A stretch of 64,000 bases of DNA from Methylomonas sp. LW13 (GCF_016865255.1 NZ_CP033381.1:2542001-2606000), one strand, 5' to 3'. Numbered from the stretch's first letter, positions 53,837 through 63,124 are shown. Notes: generated by a model from the letters alone, not told the origin. A program made the numbers and translations.

Positions 53837-55270
53837 ATGACTACAGCTACTTTTTTCTGGCACGATTACGAAACCTTCGGCATCGATCCGCAACGCGACC
53901 GGCCTTGTCAGTTTGCCGGCATCCGCACGGATGTGGATTTCAACATCATCGGCCAGCCCATCATGGCCTACTGCCAGCCCGCCGACAATTACTTGCCACA
54001 CCCCGAAGCCTGCCTGATAACCGGTATTACCCCGCAATTGGCCGCCGAAAAAGGCGTTTGCGAAGCGGAGTTTGCCGCCATTATCAATCAACAACTCGCC
54101 GAACCCGGTACCTGCGGCGTTGGTTACAACAGCATCCGTTTCGACGATGAAGTGACTCGCAACCTGCTTTACCGTAATTTTTACGATCCCTATGCGCGCG
54201 AATGGCAAAACGGCAACTCGCGCTGGGATATTATCGATGTAGTGCGCGCCGCCAAAGCCTTGAGACCGGAAGGCATCGAGTGGCCGGTTAATGCCGACGG
54301 TGTTGCCAGCTTTAAATTGGAAGAACTCACCAAGGCTAACGGTATCGCCCATGAAGCTGCCCATGATGCGTTATCGGATGTGTATGCAACCATCGCAATG
54401 GCTAAATTAATCAGGGAGCGGCAGCCAAAACTATTCAACTACTTATTGACCAATCGCTATAAAAACACCGCACTAAACCTACTGCAACTCGGCAGCTTTA
54501 AGCCCTTAATTCATGTCTCCGGCCGCTTTTCGGCCCGGAATAATAGCCTGGCCGTGATTCTGCCCTTAGCTCAGCATCCAAGCAATAACAACGAAGTCAT
54601 CGTTTACGATCTTTCCGTCGATCCGGCACCTTTGCTTGAGTTAAGTGCAGAAGAAATTCAGCAGCGACTGTTTGTTGCCACCGAAGCACTGCCGGAAGGC
54701 ATTGCCAGAATTCCCTTAAAAACCGTACATATCAACAAATCGCCGGTGTTGGCACCGTTGTCGGTGATACGCCCGGCCGATGCCGAACGCTTGCAACTCG
54801 ACTTGGACTTGTGCCTATCCCATTTGCAGCGGATTCAGATTGCGCCATCTCTAGCGGAAAAGCTGTCGCACGTATTTACCCGGCAATATCAAGACTCATC
54901 TACCGATCCTGATTTGATGATTTACAGTGGGGGATTTTTCAGCAACAAAGACAAGGCGGCCATGGCCAGGATCAGGCAAGCCAAACCCAGCGAGCTATCC
55001 GAATTTGACACCGATTTCGACGATGTCCGTTTGCCGGAAATGCTGTTTCGCTATCGTGCCCGGAATTATCCGCATACCCTATCCAGGGAAGACGCCCAAC
55101 TCTGGCAGCAATATTGCCGGGACAAGCTAAACGGCACACTGGCGACCGGGGGACTGACGCTGGAGCAGTTCAACGCCAAAATTAAACTATTGCGGGACGA
55201 GCCAAATGTAAATCAATCGATACTGAACGATTTGGCAGCCTATGCGGAAGATCGACGCTTAAAATTTTGA
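53837..55270 (+). CDS. sbcB: Exodeoxyribonuclease I
   Basis: A 477-residue DEDDh 3'-5' exonuclease on single-stranded DNA, used in repair and recombination. The first motif is FFWHDYETFGIDPQRDRP, then YCQPADNYLPHPEACLITG, GYNSIRFDDEVTRNLLYRN and the last motif HEAAHDALSDVYATI. The ATG at 53837 matches the E. coli start; the ORF from 53792 adds 15 unlikely residues. Usual length. Confidence 0.94.
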   Translation: MTTATFFWHDYETFGIDPQRDRPCQFAGIRTDVDFNIIGQPIMAYCQPADNYLPHPEACLITGITPQLAAEKGVCEAEFAAIINQQLAEPGTCGVGYNSIRFDDEVTRNLLYRNFYDPYAREWQNGNSRWDIIDVVRAAKALRPEGIEWPVNADGVASFKLEELTKANGIAHEAAHDALSDVYATIAMAKLIRERQPKLFNYLLTNRYKNTALNLLQLGSFKPLIHVSGRFSARNNSLAVILPLAQHPSNNNEVIVYDLSVDPAPLLELSAEEIQQRLFVATEALPEGIARIPLKTVHINKSPVLAPLSVIRPADAERLQLDLDLCLSHLQRIQIAPSLAEKLSHVFTRQYQDSSTDPDLMIYSGGFFSNKDKAAMARIRQAKPSELSEFDTDFDDVRLPEMLFRYRARNYPHTLSREDAQLWQQYCRDKLNGTLATGGLTLEQFNAKIKLLRDEPNVNQSILNDLAAYAEDRRLKF

Positions 55271-55380
55271 GTTGATGTTTTTTGCCGATTTAAAAGCCAG
55301 TAGATCGTTTCAGGAATAAGGCGCTTTTAGCGTTATGCCGTATAATGGTGACCATTTGAGTAAATTTCGACCGAGGCATC

Positions 55381-56562
55381 ATGAGCATTAACCTGTCTAA
55401 CCGCGTAAAAGCGGTCAAACCCTCCCCTACCCTGGCCATTACCGCCCGTGCCGCTGCGATGCGCGCCGCCGGCAAAGACATTATCGGCCTGGGCGCCGGC
55501 GAGCCGGATTTCGATACGCCGGAGCATATTAAAGCCGCCGCCATTAAAGCCATCAACTCCGGATTTACCAAATACACCGCCGTTGACGGTACGGCCGGCT
55601 TGAAAAAAGCCATCATTGCCAAGTTCAACCGCGATAACGGTTTGGATTATCAGCCCAATCAAATCCTGGTGTCCTGCGGCGGCAAACAAAGCTTTTTCAA
55701 CTTGGCGCAAGCGCTGCTAAATCCCGGCGACGAAGTCATCATCCCCGCCCCATACTGGGTGTCCTACCCGGATATGGTCCTGCTGGCCGACGGCGTCCCG
55801 GTGATTTTAGAAGCCGGACAAATTCAAAACTTTAAGATCACCCCTGCACAATTGCGCACCGCGATTACTCCAAAAACCCGCCTATTGGTCATTAACAGTC
55901 CGTCCAACCCCACCGGAGCCGCTTATAGCCTGGAAGAATTAAAAGCACTGGGCGACGTGTTATTGGATTTTCCTGAGGTGTTGATCGCAACCGACGACAT
56001 GTACGAATTGATCCTCTGGAATAAAGGCGAATTCGTCAATATCCTGAATGCCCACCCCGGCTTTTATGACCGCACTATCGTCTTAAACGGTGTATCCAAA
56101 GCGTATTCCATGACCGGTTGGCGGATCGGCTATGCTGCCGGCCCGGCACCGTTGATCGAAGCCATGTGCATCATCCAATCGCAAAGCACTTCTAACCCTA
56201 CATCGATTTCCCAAGTGGCAGCGGAAGAAGCGCTGAACGGCGATCAAGGCTGCATCGACACGATGATGGTGGAATTTAAAAAGCGCCACGATTACGTGGT
56301 TGCCGAACTGAACAGCATCGATGGTATTGAATGCTTACCTACCGACGGCACCTTCTACGTGTTCCCGAATGTGGAAAAGCTGTTGAACAGACTGGACGGT
56401 ATCAACGACGATCTGGAATTTGCCGAATACTTAATCGAAAAAGCCGGCGTGGCCCTGGTGCCAGGCTCCGCTTTCGGTTGCCCTGGCCACATTAGAATCT
56501 CCATTGCCACCAGCATGACCAATCTGGAAAATGCCTTACTCAGAATCAAACAAGCGGTTTAA
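55381..56562 (+). CDS. Aspartate aminotransferase (class I)
   Basis: A 393-residue fold-type-I PLP enzyme exchanging amino groups between aspartate (or an aromatic amino acid) and 2-oxoglutarate. GLGAGEPDFDTPEHIKAA, INSPSNPTGAAY and the PLP lysine in NGVSKAYSMTGWRIGYAAGP place it in the class Ib (alpha) type found in many bacteria. Stand-alone gene, 110 bases after sbcB. Confidence 0.92.
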   Translation: MSINLSNRVKAVKPSPTLAITARAAAMRAAGKDIIGLGAGEPDFDTPEHIKAAAIKAINSGFTKYTAVDGTAGLKKAIIAKFNRDNGLDYQPNQILVSCGGKQSFFNLAQALLNPGDEVIIPAPYWVSYPDMVLLADGVPVILEAGQIQNFKITPAQLRTAITPKTRLLVINSPSNPTGAAYSLEELKALGDVLLDFPEVLIATDDMYELILWNKGEFVNILNAHPGFYDRTIVLNGVSKAYSMTGWRIGYAAGPAPLIEAMCIIQSQSTSNPTSISQVAAEEALNGDQGCIDTMMVEFKKRHDYVVAELNSIDGIECLPTDGTFYVFPNVEKLLNRLDGINDDLEFAEYLIEKAGVALVPGSAFGCPGHIRISIATSMTNLENALLRIKQAV

Positions 56563-56621
56563 GGCCTATTAGGATTTGTCATCGCGAACGGATAAACCGA
56601 CATTAATTTGCCATTTTTCAA

Positions 56622-56649
56622 TTGACAAATTTAATCAATGCTATAGAAT
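56622..56649 (+). promoter_or_regulatory. Promoter of tRNA-Leu
   Basis: TTGACA (56622-56627) and TAGAAT (56644-56649), spacer 16 bases, followed by a GC-rich discriminator (CGCGGCC). It lies 30 bases before the tRNA, as expected for a stable-RNA promoter. Confidence 0.65.
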
Positions 56650-56679
56650 TCGCGGCCTTCGCACTTCATCAGTAAGAAG

Positions 56680-56766
56680 GCCTCGGTGGCGAAATAGGTA
56701 GACGCACGAGACTTAAAATCTCGCGACCGAAAGGTCGTACCGGTTCGATTCCGGTCTGAGGCACCA
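56680..56766 (+). tRNA. tRNA-Leu (anticodon UAA)
   Basis: An 87-base tRNA with encoded CCA. The acceptor arm is GCCTCGG pairing with CTGAGGC; the anticodon loop in GAGACTTAAAATCTC gives UAA. A long variable arm (GACCGAAAGGTC) is typical of class II leucine tRNAs. The T arm reads CCGGTTCGATTCCGG. Confidence 0.97.
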
Positions 56767-56773
56767 TAAAAAT

Positions 56774-56805
56774 AAAGGACTTTGGTTACACCTGGTCCTT
56801 TTTTT
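56774..56805 (+). terminator. Rho-independent terminator of tRNA-Leu
   Basis: AAAGGAC (56774-56780) pairs with GTCCTTT (56795-56801), followed by a run of T. It lies eight bases after the tRNA end. Confidence 0.8.
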
Positions 56806-56861
56806 ATGCCTAATGATTGCCACGTTCCCTTTGAATAACGCCTCGGTAAAACTGGTTGAGC

Positions 56862-57134
56862 ATGAAGAAAATATTTCACTTTAAACGCAGAAATCCGCCG
56901 CTGCTATGGCGCCTCAAGTGGTTTCTAGTTTTAGTCACTATCGGCTGCTTAGAAATACTCCCGGTCCCGGTCACCGACTCAATCCTGATATTTGTCTTAA
57001 TCTACAGACCACTGTGGTTCAAAAATGTGGTCAACAAGCTCTATTCTCATCTGCCCTCTGCATCACCAGAAGAAACCGAGCTATCCTATTTTTCCAAATA
57101 TCAATTAGATCACCCCAAGCATTTCAATAAGTGA
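56862..57134 (+). CDS. Small membrane protein, unknown
   Basis: A 90-residue protein with a basic N-terminus (MKKIFHFKRRNPP) and a hydrophobic stretch over about residues 17-50 (WFLVLVTIGCLEILPVPVTD, then SILIFVLIYRPLWF), enough for two helices separated by a Pro-rich turn. The C-terminal 35 residues are polar. I do not recognise a family. TTG at 56856 is an alternative start. It follows the tRNA terminator. Confidence 0.6.
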   Translation: MKKIFHFKRRNPPLLWRLKWFLVLVTIGCLEILPVPVTDSILIFVLIYRPLWFKNVVNKLYSHLPSASPEETELSYFSKYQLDHPKHFNK

Positions 57135-57185
57135 CAGTCACCGGCGTCCCTCTAGTCTGTGTCGAGTATCCAACAGCTTTAGAGT

Positions 57186-58448
57186 TTAATCAAACCCGGC
57201 GAACCGCCTGACCGTCAGCGCCGCGCGTTGCTCGATCAGCTGTACGAGTTGTTCAATCACTGGGTTTCCAGCAAATTCATGATCCGCCGATGTCTGCAAC
57301 CTGCGAGCAACCACCGGTAGCCGTTGGCACAAACCAAGAATGCGTTTTCGGGTTTGCGCTACCGACAAGCCCGCCGCTTGGGCAAAGCGGTCCCAGTGTC
57401 TTGCCTGCACTTCGCTAAATTTATATTTGCCACCCAACTGCATTGCCATCTTGGGCGTCAGACTGGGATAAACGGCGGTTGACAGGACGTCATAAAGTGG
57501 CGCCAGAACGGCACCCTTGTCGGCATACAAGATAGAAAAGTTCTTGGCATGGGCGTCGTGGTTGCCAATCAAGGCATTGAAAATGACCGCATCCAGCAGT
57601 CGCAACACCTGCGTCGCACTCGGTCGGGTCACGCGGCGGACCAAATCGAAGCACCGTTCCAAACCCGGCCCACCCTCGTTCTGATATTTCAGTTCCGGTA
57701 CCACGCCTAGTGCCTGGCAGAAATCTTCCTGATGCAGACGCACGCATTGGCCAATTGCAGTTTGAGTTCTGTCATAACGCTCAACCAGCAAAAATGAGCG
57801 GTCGCGAATGGCACAAATCCTCGACTGTGCGGTCTGGAATTGCATTGCACCTGCCAATGCCAGACAGAAACCTTCGTTGATTACACTGTCTTCCACGGCA
57901 GCGATGGCCGGTTTGAGAATATGGCTACTGGGCGTGCCATTGCGGGGCAGACCGATTCGTTGACCATCAAATACCACCGGCAACTTATCCTGAGCGCCCG
58001 CCAAGGACAGGCGCAAGCCATCTCGACCAGCCAGCATCGGCCGCTGTGGCAATTCATCCAGCAAGGCCACTACGTCAGAGTCGGATAACCAGTCGATCTC
58101 GTTCGCTGGTTCAGATACAGCGGGTAATCGGTCTGGCGGCAATAGCGAAACCGCACCAGCGCATTCGCCGCCGATATGATCGAGCAAGGCAAAGTCGTTC
58201 TGCTTCGAGACCTGAAACTGGCGAGCAATCAGTTGGCGTAATTTGCCTTCCGGTAACAATCCAGCAAAGAAAGGCCGCGTCTGTTGGTCGTTGAAAACCT
58301 CTACTTGCAACGGTAACGAGCAGGACAGCGGGACAGCGTCGGCATGTTGCAGCCAGTCGGCGCAGTAGCTAAATTGCAGTCTGCCTTCAACCAGGGCCAA
58401 ATCCCCCACTCGACGATCAAATAAATAGACAGCAAGCAAATGGCTCAT
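57186..58448 (-). CDS. hipA: HipA-family serine/threonine kinase toxin
   Basis: A 420-residue kinase of the HipA type, which in E. coli phosphorylates glutamyl-tRNA synthetase and induces persistence. The N-terminal Couple domain holds PFFAGLLPEGKLRQ; the kinase part has LSLAGAQDKLPVV (nucleotide loop), the catalytic D298 in LIGNHDAHAKNFSIL and D320 in LAPLYDVLST. All key residues are present, so it should be active. It overlaps hipB by four bases. Confidence 0.92.
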   Translation of the reverse strand: MSHLLAVYLFDRRVGDLALVEGRLQFSYCADWLQHADAVPLSCSLPLQVEVFNDQQTRPFFAGLLPEGKLRQLIARQFQVSKQNDFALLDHIGGECAGAVSLLPPDRLPAVSEPANEIDWLSDSDVVALLDELPQRPMLAGRDGLRLSLAGAQDKLPVVFDGQRIGLPRNGTPSSHILKPAIAAVEDSVINEGFCLALAGAMQFQTAQSRICAIRDRSFLLVERYDRTQTAIGQCVRLHQEDFCQALGVVPELKYQNEGGPGLERCFDLVRRVTRPSATQVLRLLDAVIFNALIGNHDAHAKNFSILYADKGAVLAPLYDVLSTAVYPSLTPKMAMQLGGKYKFSEVQARHWDRFAQAAGLSVAQTRKRILGLCQRLPVVARRLQTSADHEFAGNPVIEQLVQLIEQRAALTVRRFAGFD

Positions 58449-58678
58449 GGTGCTTCGGTTATGTCCGGCAGGCCATCGAGCATGACCTGCCCACCCAGTG
58501 CTTCAATCACGCGCATCACCGTTTCCAGACGCACGGTCGGCTTGCCTGCTTCGAGGTCGACGATAAAGCGAACGCCCACGCCTGCCGCCAACGCTAGTTC
58601 GGATTGAGTTAATTCGAGTTGTTTGCGGGCAGAGCGTAGCGCTTGGCCAAGTTGTTGGGTAGATTGGATGTTGATCAT
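58445..58678 (-). CDS. hipB: HipB-like XRE-family antitoxin
   Basis: A 77-residue helix-turn-helix protein: LGQALRSARKQLELTQSELA, then AAGVGVRFIVDLEAGKPTVR, the usual Cro/C1-type fold, followed by a C-terminal tail. The ATG at 58678 gives MINIQSTQQLG; a Met at 58717 would lie inside the first operator. It is expected to neutralise HipA and repress the operon through the three palindromes upstream. Confidence 0.9.
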   Translation of the reverse strand: MINIQSTQQLGQALRSARKQLELTQSELALAAGVGVRFIVDLEAGKPTVRLETVMRVIEALGGQVMLDGLPDITEAP

Positions 58679-58684
58679 GAGGTT

Positions 58685-58700
58685 TTTCCCGTTCGGGAAA
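58685..58700. promoter_or_regulatory. hipBA operator O1
   Basis: TTTCCCGTTCGGGAAA, a perfect palindrome but for its centre. It lies directly downstream of the -10 element and so covers the transcription start of hipBA. Confidence 0.8.
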
Positions 58701-58728
58701 TTATTAGGCGAAAACAACCAATATACAA
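58701..58728 (-). promoter_or_regulatory. Candidate hipBA promoter
   Basis: On the minus strand TTGTAT (58728-58723) and TAATAA (58706-58701), spacer 16. It is boxed in by operators O1 and O2, a layout that suits autorepression. Confidence 0.5.
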
Positions 58729-58734
58729 GTTTAA

Positions 58735-58750
58735 TTTCCCGAACGGGAAA
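58735..58750. promoter_or_regulatory. hipBA operator O2
   Basis: TTTCCCGAACGGGAAA, same half sites as O1, centred exactly 50 bases from it and just upstream of the -35 candidate. Confidence 0.8.
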
Positions 58751-58785
58751 TTTAATTTAGAATTTACGATAGACAAGCATTGAAG

Positions 58786-58799
58786 TTCCCGTTCGGGAA
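58786..58799. promoter_or_regulatory. hipBA operator O3
   Basis: TTCCCGTTCGGGAA, third copy, centred exactly 50 bases from O2. It may also act on the divergent gene at 58920. Confidence 0.75.
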
Positions 58800-58919
58800 A
58801 AATAACCCCTTTCAGTGTCAGCTCTATTCAGCTCAGTCTGACTGTGATGGTTAGCGTTGTATGCTGATGATATAACTTAGGCTAACTGCAAGTACGAACC
58901 AAACAATAACCGACAGCAA

Positions 58920-59471
58920 ATGACTAGCAAACAGAAAAAAACCAAAGCAACCTGGAGCGACGTTAAATCCAAATTGGCTGACGTCGATCGAGTTGGTCTG
59001 ATCGGGCTGATACAAGACCTATACTCAGCCAATAAAGATAATCAAACGTTTCTGCATGCCCGATTCGGGTTGGGTGAGGATATTCTCAAACCCTATAAGG
59101 ACACGATTTCCCGCTGGATTTGCCCGGATGTGATGCGTAATCAACCTATTTCAGTGGCCAAAGCGAAGAAAGCGATTACCGATTACAAAAAAGCGGTCGG
59201 TCAACCTGAAGGACTGGCCGAACTGTCAATTTTCTATTGCGAAGAAGTATTTGTTTTCCTGGGCTACTGCGGCATGGACGATGAAGGGTATTTTGATGCC
59301 TTGGTGCGAATGTTCGAACAAGCGTTGAAATATGTCATGGCATTGCCGGAAGCCAAACGCTCGCCGTTTATAGACAGACTCGAGCAAGTTGCGCTGCAAG
59401 GCCGGAACGTCGGCTGGGGTGTTGGCGAGGATATGGCAATATTGTTATCCGGATATGACATTGATGACTAG
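58920..59471 (+). CDS. Hypothetical protein divergent from hipBA
   Basis: A 183-residue soluble protein, helical in character. Distinctive parts are KATWSDVKSKLADVDRVGLI, LIQDLYSANKDNQTFLHARF and YCEEVFVFLGYCGMDDEGYF. Similar proteins are common near toxin-antitoxin genes in Proteobacteria; I recognise no catalytic motif and give no function. It shares the operator region with hipBA and could be co-regulated. Confidence 0.7.
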   Translation: MTSKQKKTKATWSDVKSKLADVDRVGLIGLIQDLYSANKDNQTFLHARFGLGEDILKPYKDTISRWICPDVMRNQPISVAKAKKAITDYKKAVGQPEGLAELSIFYCEEVFVFLGYCGMDDEGYFDALVRMFEQALKYVMALPEAKRSPFIDRLEQVALQGRNVGWGVGEDMAILLSGYDIDD

Positions 59472-59610
59472 TAATGCGCTTTTAGCCGATCTTCAAACTA
59501 AAAACGCAAGGCTGATTGCTTTACTCGAAGCACATAACACCGCGTGGAGGTTACCGCCAAGGCTTCCACCAAAAATAGATCCGATACCTGCTCCCGCACT
59601 TGGCAATTGA
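59464..59610 (+). CDS. Short ORF, possibly an N-terminal fragment of a conflict-system protein
   Basis: A 48-residue ORF overlapping the previous gene by eight bases. LLADLQTKNARLIALLEAHN followed by TAWRLPPRLPP resembles the short coiled N-terminus seen in some primase-helicase (TOTE-type) conflict proteins. Nothing similar to the rest of such a protein follows, so this may be a leftover or simply a small coupled gene. Weakly supported. Confidence 0.3.
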   Translation: MTSNALLADLQTKNARLIALLEAHNTAWRLPPRLPPKIDPIPAPALGN

Positions 59611-59726
59611 AACTGACTTCGTACGATCGCTTGTTTCCCAACACAACTCAACATTAGCCTGGACGCCTCTGAAGTATTAGATCAACACGCCCGCAGCATC
59701 CTGTCTCACGAGCGTCTGGAGGTGGT

Positions 59727-60002
59727 GCGTGTCAACACATCCAGGCCCTGGCCCACCAGTAAGCCCGCCAAGACGCCAAAGCCCATCGCCGCTTGCAGGT
59801 CGGCCGGATGATCAAGTTCGTCGAATTCATCAAGCAGACCGAACGACCGCACAACCTGCACGAAATCGGTAAACCTCATGTCATGACCTTCTGGAAGGCT
59901 CACCGCGACCTGGCGCCAAAAACCGCCCATGCCTATTGATTGGCATTATGCGTAATTTGGGAATGGACGGACAAACCAGGGCAGCCACCCAAACCGATGT
60001 GA
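59727..60002 (+). pseudogene. Decayed tyrosine recombinase (N-terminal SAM-like part)
   Basis: In one frame the stretch reads ACQHIQALAHQ, stop (59760), ARQDAKAHRRLQ, VGRMIKFVEFIKQTERPHNL, HEIGKPHVMTFWKAHRDLAP, KTAHAY, stop (59937), LALCVIWEWTDKPGQPPKP. This is the phage-integrase SAM-like N-terminal domain pattern (F-x-F...FW-x-x-H-x-x-LA-x-x-T-A-x-x-Y...W-x-W). Two in-frame stops and absence of the catalytic domain show that it is dead. Confidence 0.6.
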
Positions 60003-60187
60003 ATAGTCAAAACAATTTCAGATGGCACAGATGACTAAAACCACTATCAACAAAGTTCGGCAAAATCCGTTCTTGATGGCTTTTACTTTGCTTGCTCCGG
60101 CCTAAAAATGTTAATTTCCATGTTTTGGCCACTCGATTTACTTGGTAGTCCTGATTCGACATTGGGAATTTGATTTAGTAAGGACAT
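60003..60187. other. Spacer after integrase remnant
   Basis: AT-rich. A 24-codon ORF begins at about 60031 (MTKTTINKVRQNPF...) and ends at a TAA; it may be debris. A purine-rich AAGGA precedes the helicase start at 60188. Confidence 0.35.
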
Positions 60188-63124
60188 ATGCAGACACCAA
60201 CCCCCACGCCGCTACCACGTTATCAACTCAGTCGTTGGGCCAAGTGGTTTGCAAAAGATCGCCGCTTTCACGCCTTTGTTCTCGAGCCAGAAACGCTGGT
60301 GTTAATCGATGAGCGCCAAAAGCAACTCAAGCTCCAAATCTTGAACCTTCAGCCTGGAATTGGCATCGACCCCGGTTGGTTTTGGGATACTTTGTTGTTT
60401 ACGTTAAATGATGGCCAAACGCTACGCTTTGGCGGCGTCGACAAAAAGCAGTCGGCGTTGTTGCTGGCCACGATTAAACGCTATGTTAATCAACGCATTC
60501 AAAGGTTTTACCAGCAGTTAGTACCTGCACTGATACAAGCATCCCAAGAAGCCAGATTGCTGCTTTCCAATAAAAAATACATTCGCCGATCCATAGCTGA
60601 ACAGTGGATAGGCAATCATTTGTGGTTGGCGGCGGGACTTAAAAGAACGGATTGTCTGCAGCGTTTGCCAGCCGAGCTTCATCAGGATTATCTCGCTATT
60701 CGGCCTCTATTGGACGACGCACACCAGCAGGTTGCCAAACTCAATCAAACCTTTATCGCTCGACAGGCTCAGCAATTCAAAGACTTCTTTGATCAGGTCG
60801 AAACCAATCCGCTGACCGAAGCGCAACGTAACGCTTGCATCATCGACGAGCAGCATAACTTGGTGCTGGCCGGCGCGGGTACCGGCAAGACCAGCACCAT
60901 GATTGGCCGCGCGGGTTACCTGATCAACGCCGGTCTGGCAAAACCCGAACAGATTTTGATGCTGGCGTATGCCCGCAAAGCGGCGCAAGAAATGGAAGAG
61001 CGCATCCAGTCCAAACTGGGGATTCAAAACCTGACGGTTAAAACCTTTCATGGCCTGGGTTTAGACATCATTAGCCAGGTTGAAGGTACCAGGCCGGCCA
61101 TCGACAAAATGGCCGAAGACGATACCTTGCGCGCCGCGTTTGTCGATAGCCACATTCAAAGCTTGCTGGAGGATGAACGTTATCGCTCGCGGCTGCTGAC
61201 CTATTTTCTGCGCTTTGCCTACCCCTATAAAAGTCAATTCAATTTCAAGAGTTTGGGCGCCTACAATGCCTACATCCTTGAAAACGATATTCGTACGCTA
61301 CAGGGCGAGCTCGTTAAAAGCTACGAGGAATGCGAGATTGCCAATTTCTTGTATCGACAAGGCATTGCCTACCAATACGAGGCCAATTATCAGGTCAACA
61401 CCTCAGGCCCGGACTACCGCGTCTACCAACCGGATTTCTTCCTGCCGGCTTACGGCATTTACATCGAACACTTTGCGGTTAACGAACACAATCAAACACC
61501 GCCTTTTATCGAGCAAACCAACTATCTGGCCGGCATGGCCTGGAAAAGGGAGTTACATCAAAAATATCAAACCCCGTTGATCGAAACCTACAGCTACCTG
61601 AAACAACAAGGCCGATTGACCGAGGTACTCAGCGAAAAATTGCAGGCTGCTGGCGTTCAGTTCCAACCCTTACCGCAAAATGAACTACTAAACCAACTCA
61701 ATCAGCTAGGCCAGGTATCGGAATTCAGCAAACTGATGGCGCAAATTCTCAGCTTGTTCAAAGCCGCTTATCTCAGCATCAAACAACTGGTCGAAAAGGC
61801 GGACAAGCATGAAGACCAGGAACGCATGCGTGCTGCCGCGCATTTGTTCGAACCGATCTACCAAGCCTACCAACAACAGTTGCGCGACAACGCCACCATC
61901 GACTTTGACGATATGATTGGCAGAGCCATCGAGTACGTCGAATCCGGACGTTTTAAGTCTCCGTACCAATACGTGTTGGTGGACGAGTTTCAGGATATTT
62001 CGGCCAGCCGGGCGCGCTTACTGAAAGCATTGATGGCCCAGCAACCGGAAGCCAGCCTGTTCAGCGTGGGCGATGATTGGCAATCCATCTACCGCTTTAC
62101 CGGCAGCGACGTTGCACTGACCAAAGACTTTCAAACCCACTTCGGCGATACGGCGACCAGCGTGCTGGATCAAACCTTTCGCTTCAATAACAAAATTGGC
62201 GAAGTGGCCTCGCGCTTCGTCATCCAAAACCCCAGCCAGATCGACAAACAGATCCGTAGCCTGCGGCTTGTCGAGCAGGCTGCCGTATCCCTCATCAAAA
62301 CCGATCAGGATTTAACGGGCATACAGGCGGCACTCGACGACGTCGCCGGCAAGGCCAACCCATCTGCCAGCGTGTTGCTATTAGCGCGCTTCAATTTCAA
62401 ACGACCCGATGTCGCCGCCTTAAAGCGCCGTTATCCGCAACTGTCGCTGCAATTCATGACGGTACATGCCTCCAAGGGCAAAGAAGCCGATTACGTGGTC
62501 GTGTTCGGTTTGGAGAAGGGCGAACACGGCTTTCCGTCGGAAAAAGCCACTCACCCCTTGCTAGAACTGTTGTTGCCTCAAGCTGAGGCCTTTGCACACG
62601 CCGAAGAGCGTCGCCTGTTCTACGTGGCACTGACGCGGGCGCGGCATCACGTGTATTTGGTCACCAACGGCCTTAACCCGTCGCCATTCGTCAGAGAACT
62701 AATCGACGGCGACTACGCCGTTACGGTCGACGAATTTACCGGGCCCGGTTTTCAAGAGCAAATTGCCGATATTCCCTGTCCAGCATGCAAAACCGGCTGG
62801 ATGGTACCGCGAGATAGCCAGTACGGCAGCTTTTTCGGCTGCAATCAATATCCATTGTGCAATCACACGCAACGGGCTTGTCAATGGTGTGGCGGCGGCT
62901 TGAAAACTCAAGGCCGCTTTCTCGTTTGTGAAAATCGCCGTTGCGACTTCGTCGAACCGATCTGCCCACATTGCCAAGGCGCCATGGTGCTGCGCAAAGG
63001 ACCGCATGGCCAATTTTGGGGCTGCTCGCATTACCGAAAAAACACAGCGTTTTCCTGTTCGCACACCGAGCAATTTATCGATTTACAGGCCGCCAAGGTC
63101 AACTGCCCCGTCAATGCCACCTAA
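60188..63124 (+). CDS. UvrD/Rep-family helicase with nuclease-like insert and zinc fingers
   Basis: A 978-residue superfamily 1 DNA helicase, related to helicase IV. Walker A GAGTGKTSTM near residue 230, Walker B VDEFQDIS near 598, motif III GDDWQSIYRF, motif V TVHASKGKEADYV and motif VI FYVALTRARHH near 811. Between motifs (about 375-445) is an insert with YQPDFFLPAYGIYIEHF, a PD-(D/E)xK-like nuclease signature (x-PDF...E-x-H). The end has two or three C4 zinc ribbons (CPAC...C...C, CQWCGG, CPHC...CSHY) as in topoisomerase tails. It probably handles damaged or foreign DNA; lone accessory gene. Confidence 0.87.
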   Translation: MQTPTPTPLPRYQLSRWAKWFAKDRRFHAFVLEPETLVLIDERQKQLKLQILNLQPGIGIDPGWFWDTLLFTLNDGQTLRFGGVDKKQSALLLATIKRYVNQRIQRFYQQLVPALIQASQEARLLLSNKKYIRRSIAEQWIGNHLWLAAGLKRTDCLQRLPAELHQDYLAIRPLLDDAHQQVAKLNQTFIARQAQQFKDFFDQVETNPLTEAQRNACIIDEQHNLVLAGAGTGKTSTMIGRAGYLINAGLAKPEQILMLAYARKAAQEMEERIQSKLGIQNLTVKTFHGLGLDIISQVEGTRPAIDKMAEDDTLRAAFVDSHIQSLLEDERYRSRLLTYFLRFAYPYKSQFNFKSLGAYNAYILENDIRTLQGELVKSYEECEIANFLYRQGIAYQYEANYQVNTSGPDYRVYQPDFFLPAYGIYIEHFAVNEHNQTPPFIEQTNYLAGMAWKRELHQKYQTPLIETYSYLKQQGRLTEVLSEKLQAAGVQFQPLPQNELLNQLNQLGQVSEFSKLMAQILSLFKAAYLSIKQLVEKADKHEDQERMRAAAHLFEPIYQAYQQQLRDNATIDFDDMIGRAIEYVESGRFKSPYQYVLVDEFQDISASRARLLKALMAQQPEASLFSVGDDWQSIYRFTGSDVALTKDFQTHFGDTATSVLDQTFRFNNKIGEVASRFVIQNPSQIDKQIRSLRLVEQAAVSLIKTDQDLTGIQAALDDVAGKANPSASVLLLARFNFKRPDVAALKRRYPQLSLQFMTVHASKGKEADYVVVFGLEKGEHGFPSEKATHPLLELLLPQAEAFAHAEERRLFYVALTRARHHVYLVTNGLNPSPFVRELIDGDYAVTVDEFTGPGFQEQIADIPCPACKTGWMVPRDSQYGSFFGCNQYPLCNHTQRACQWCGGGLKTQGRFLVCENRRCDFVEPICPHCQGAMVLRKGPHGQFWGCSHYRKNTAFSCSHTEQFIDLQAAKVNCPVNAT

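Noticed and set aside
56680..60002. tRNA-Leu as the attachment site of an integrated island ending at the integrase remnant
   Set aside because: I looked for a repeat of the tRNA 3' end (GGTTCGATTCCGGTCTGAGG) up to 60.2 kb and saw none; terminator and next gene follow the tRNA normally.
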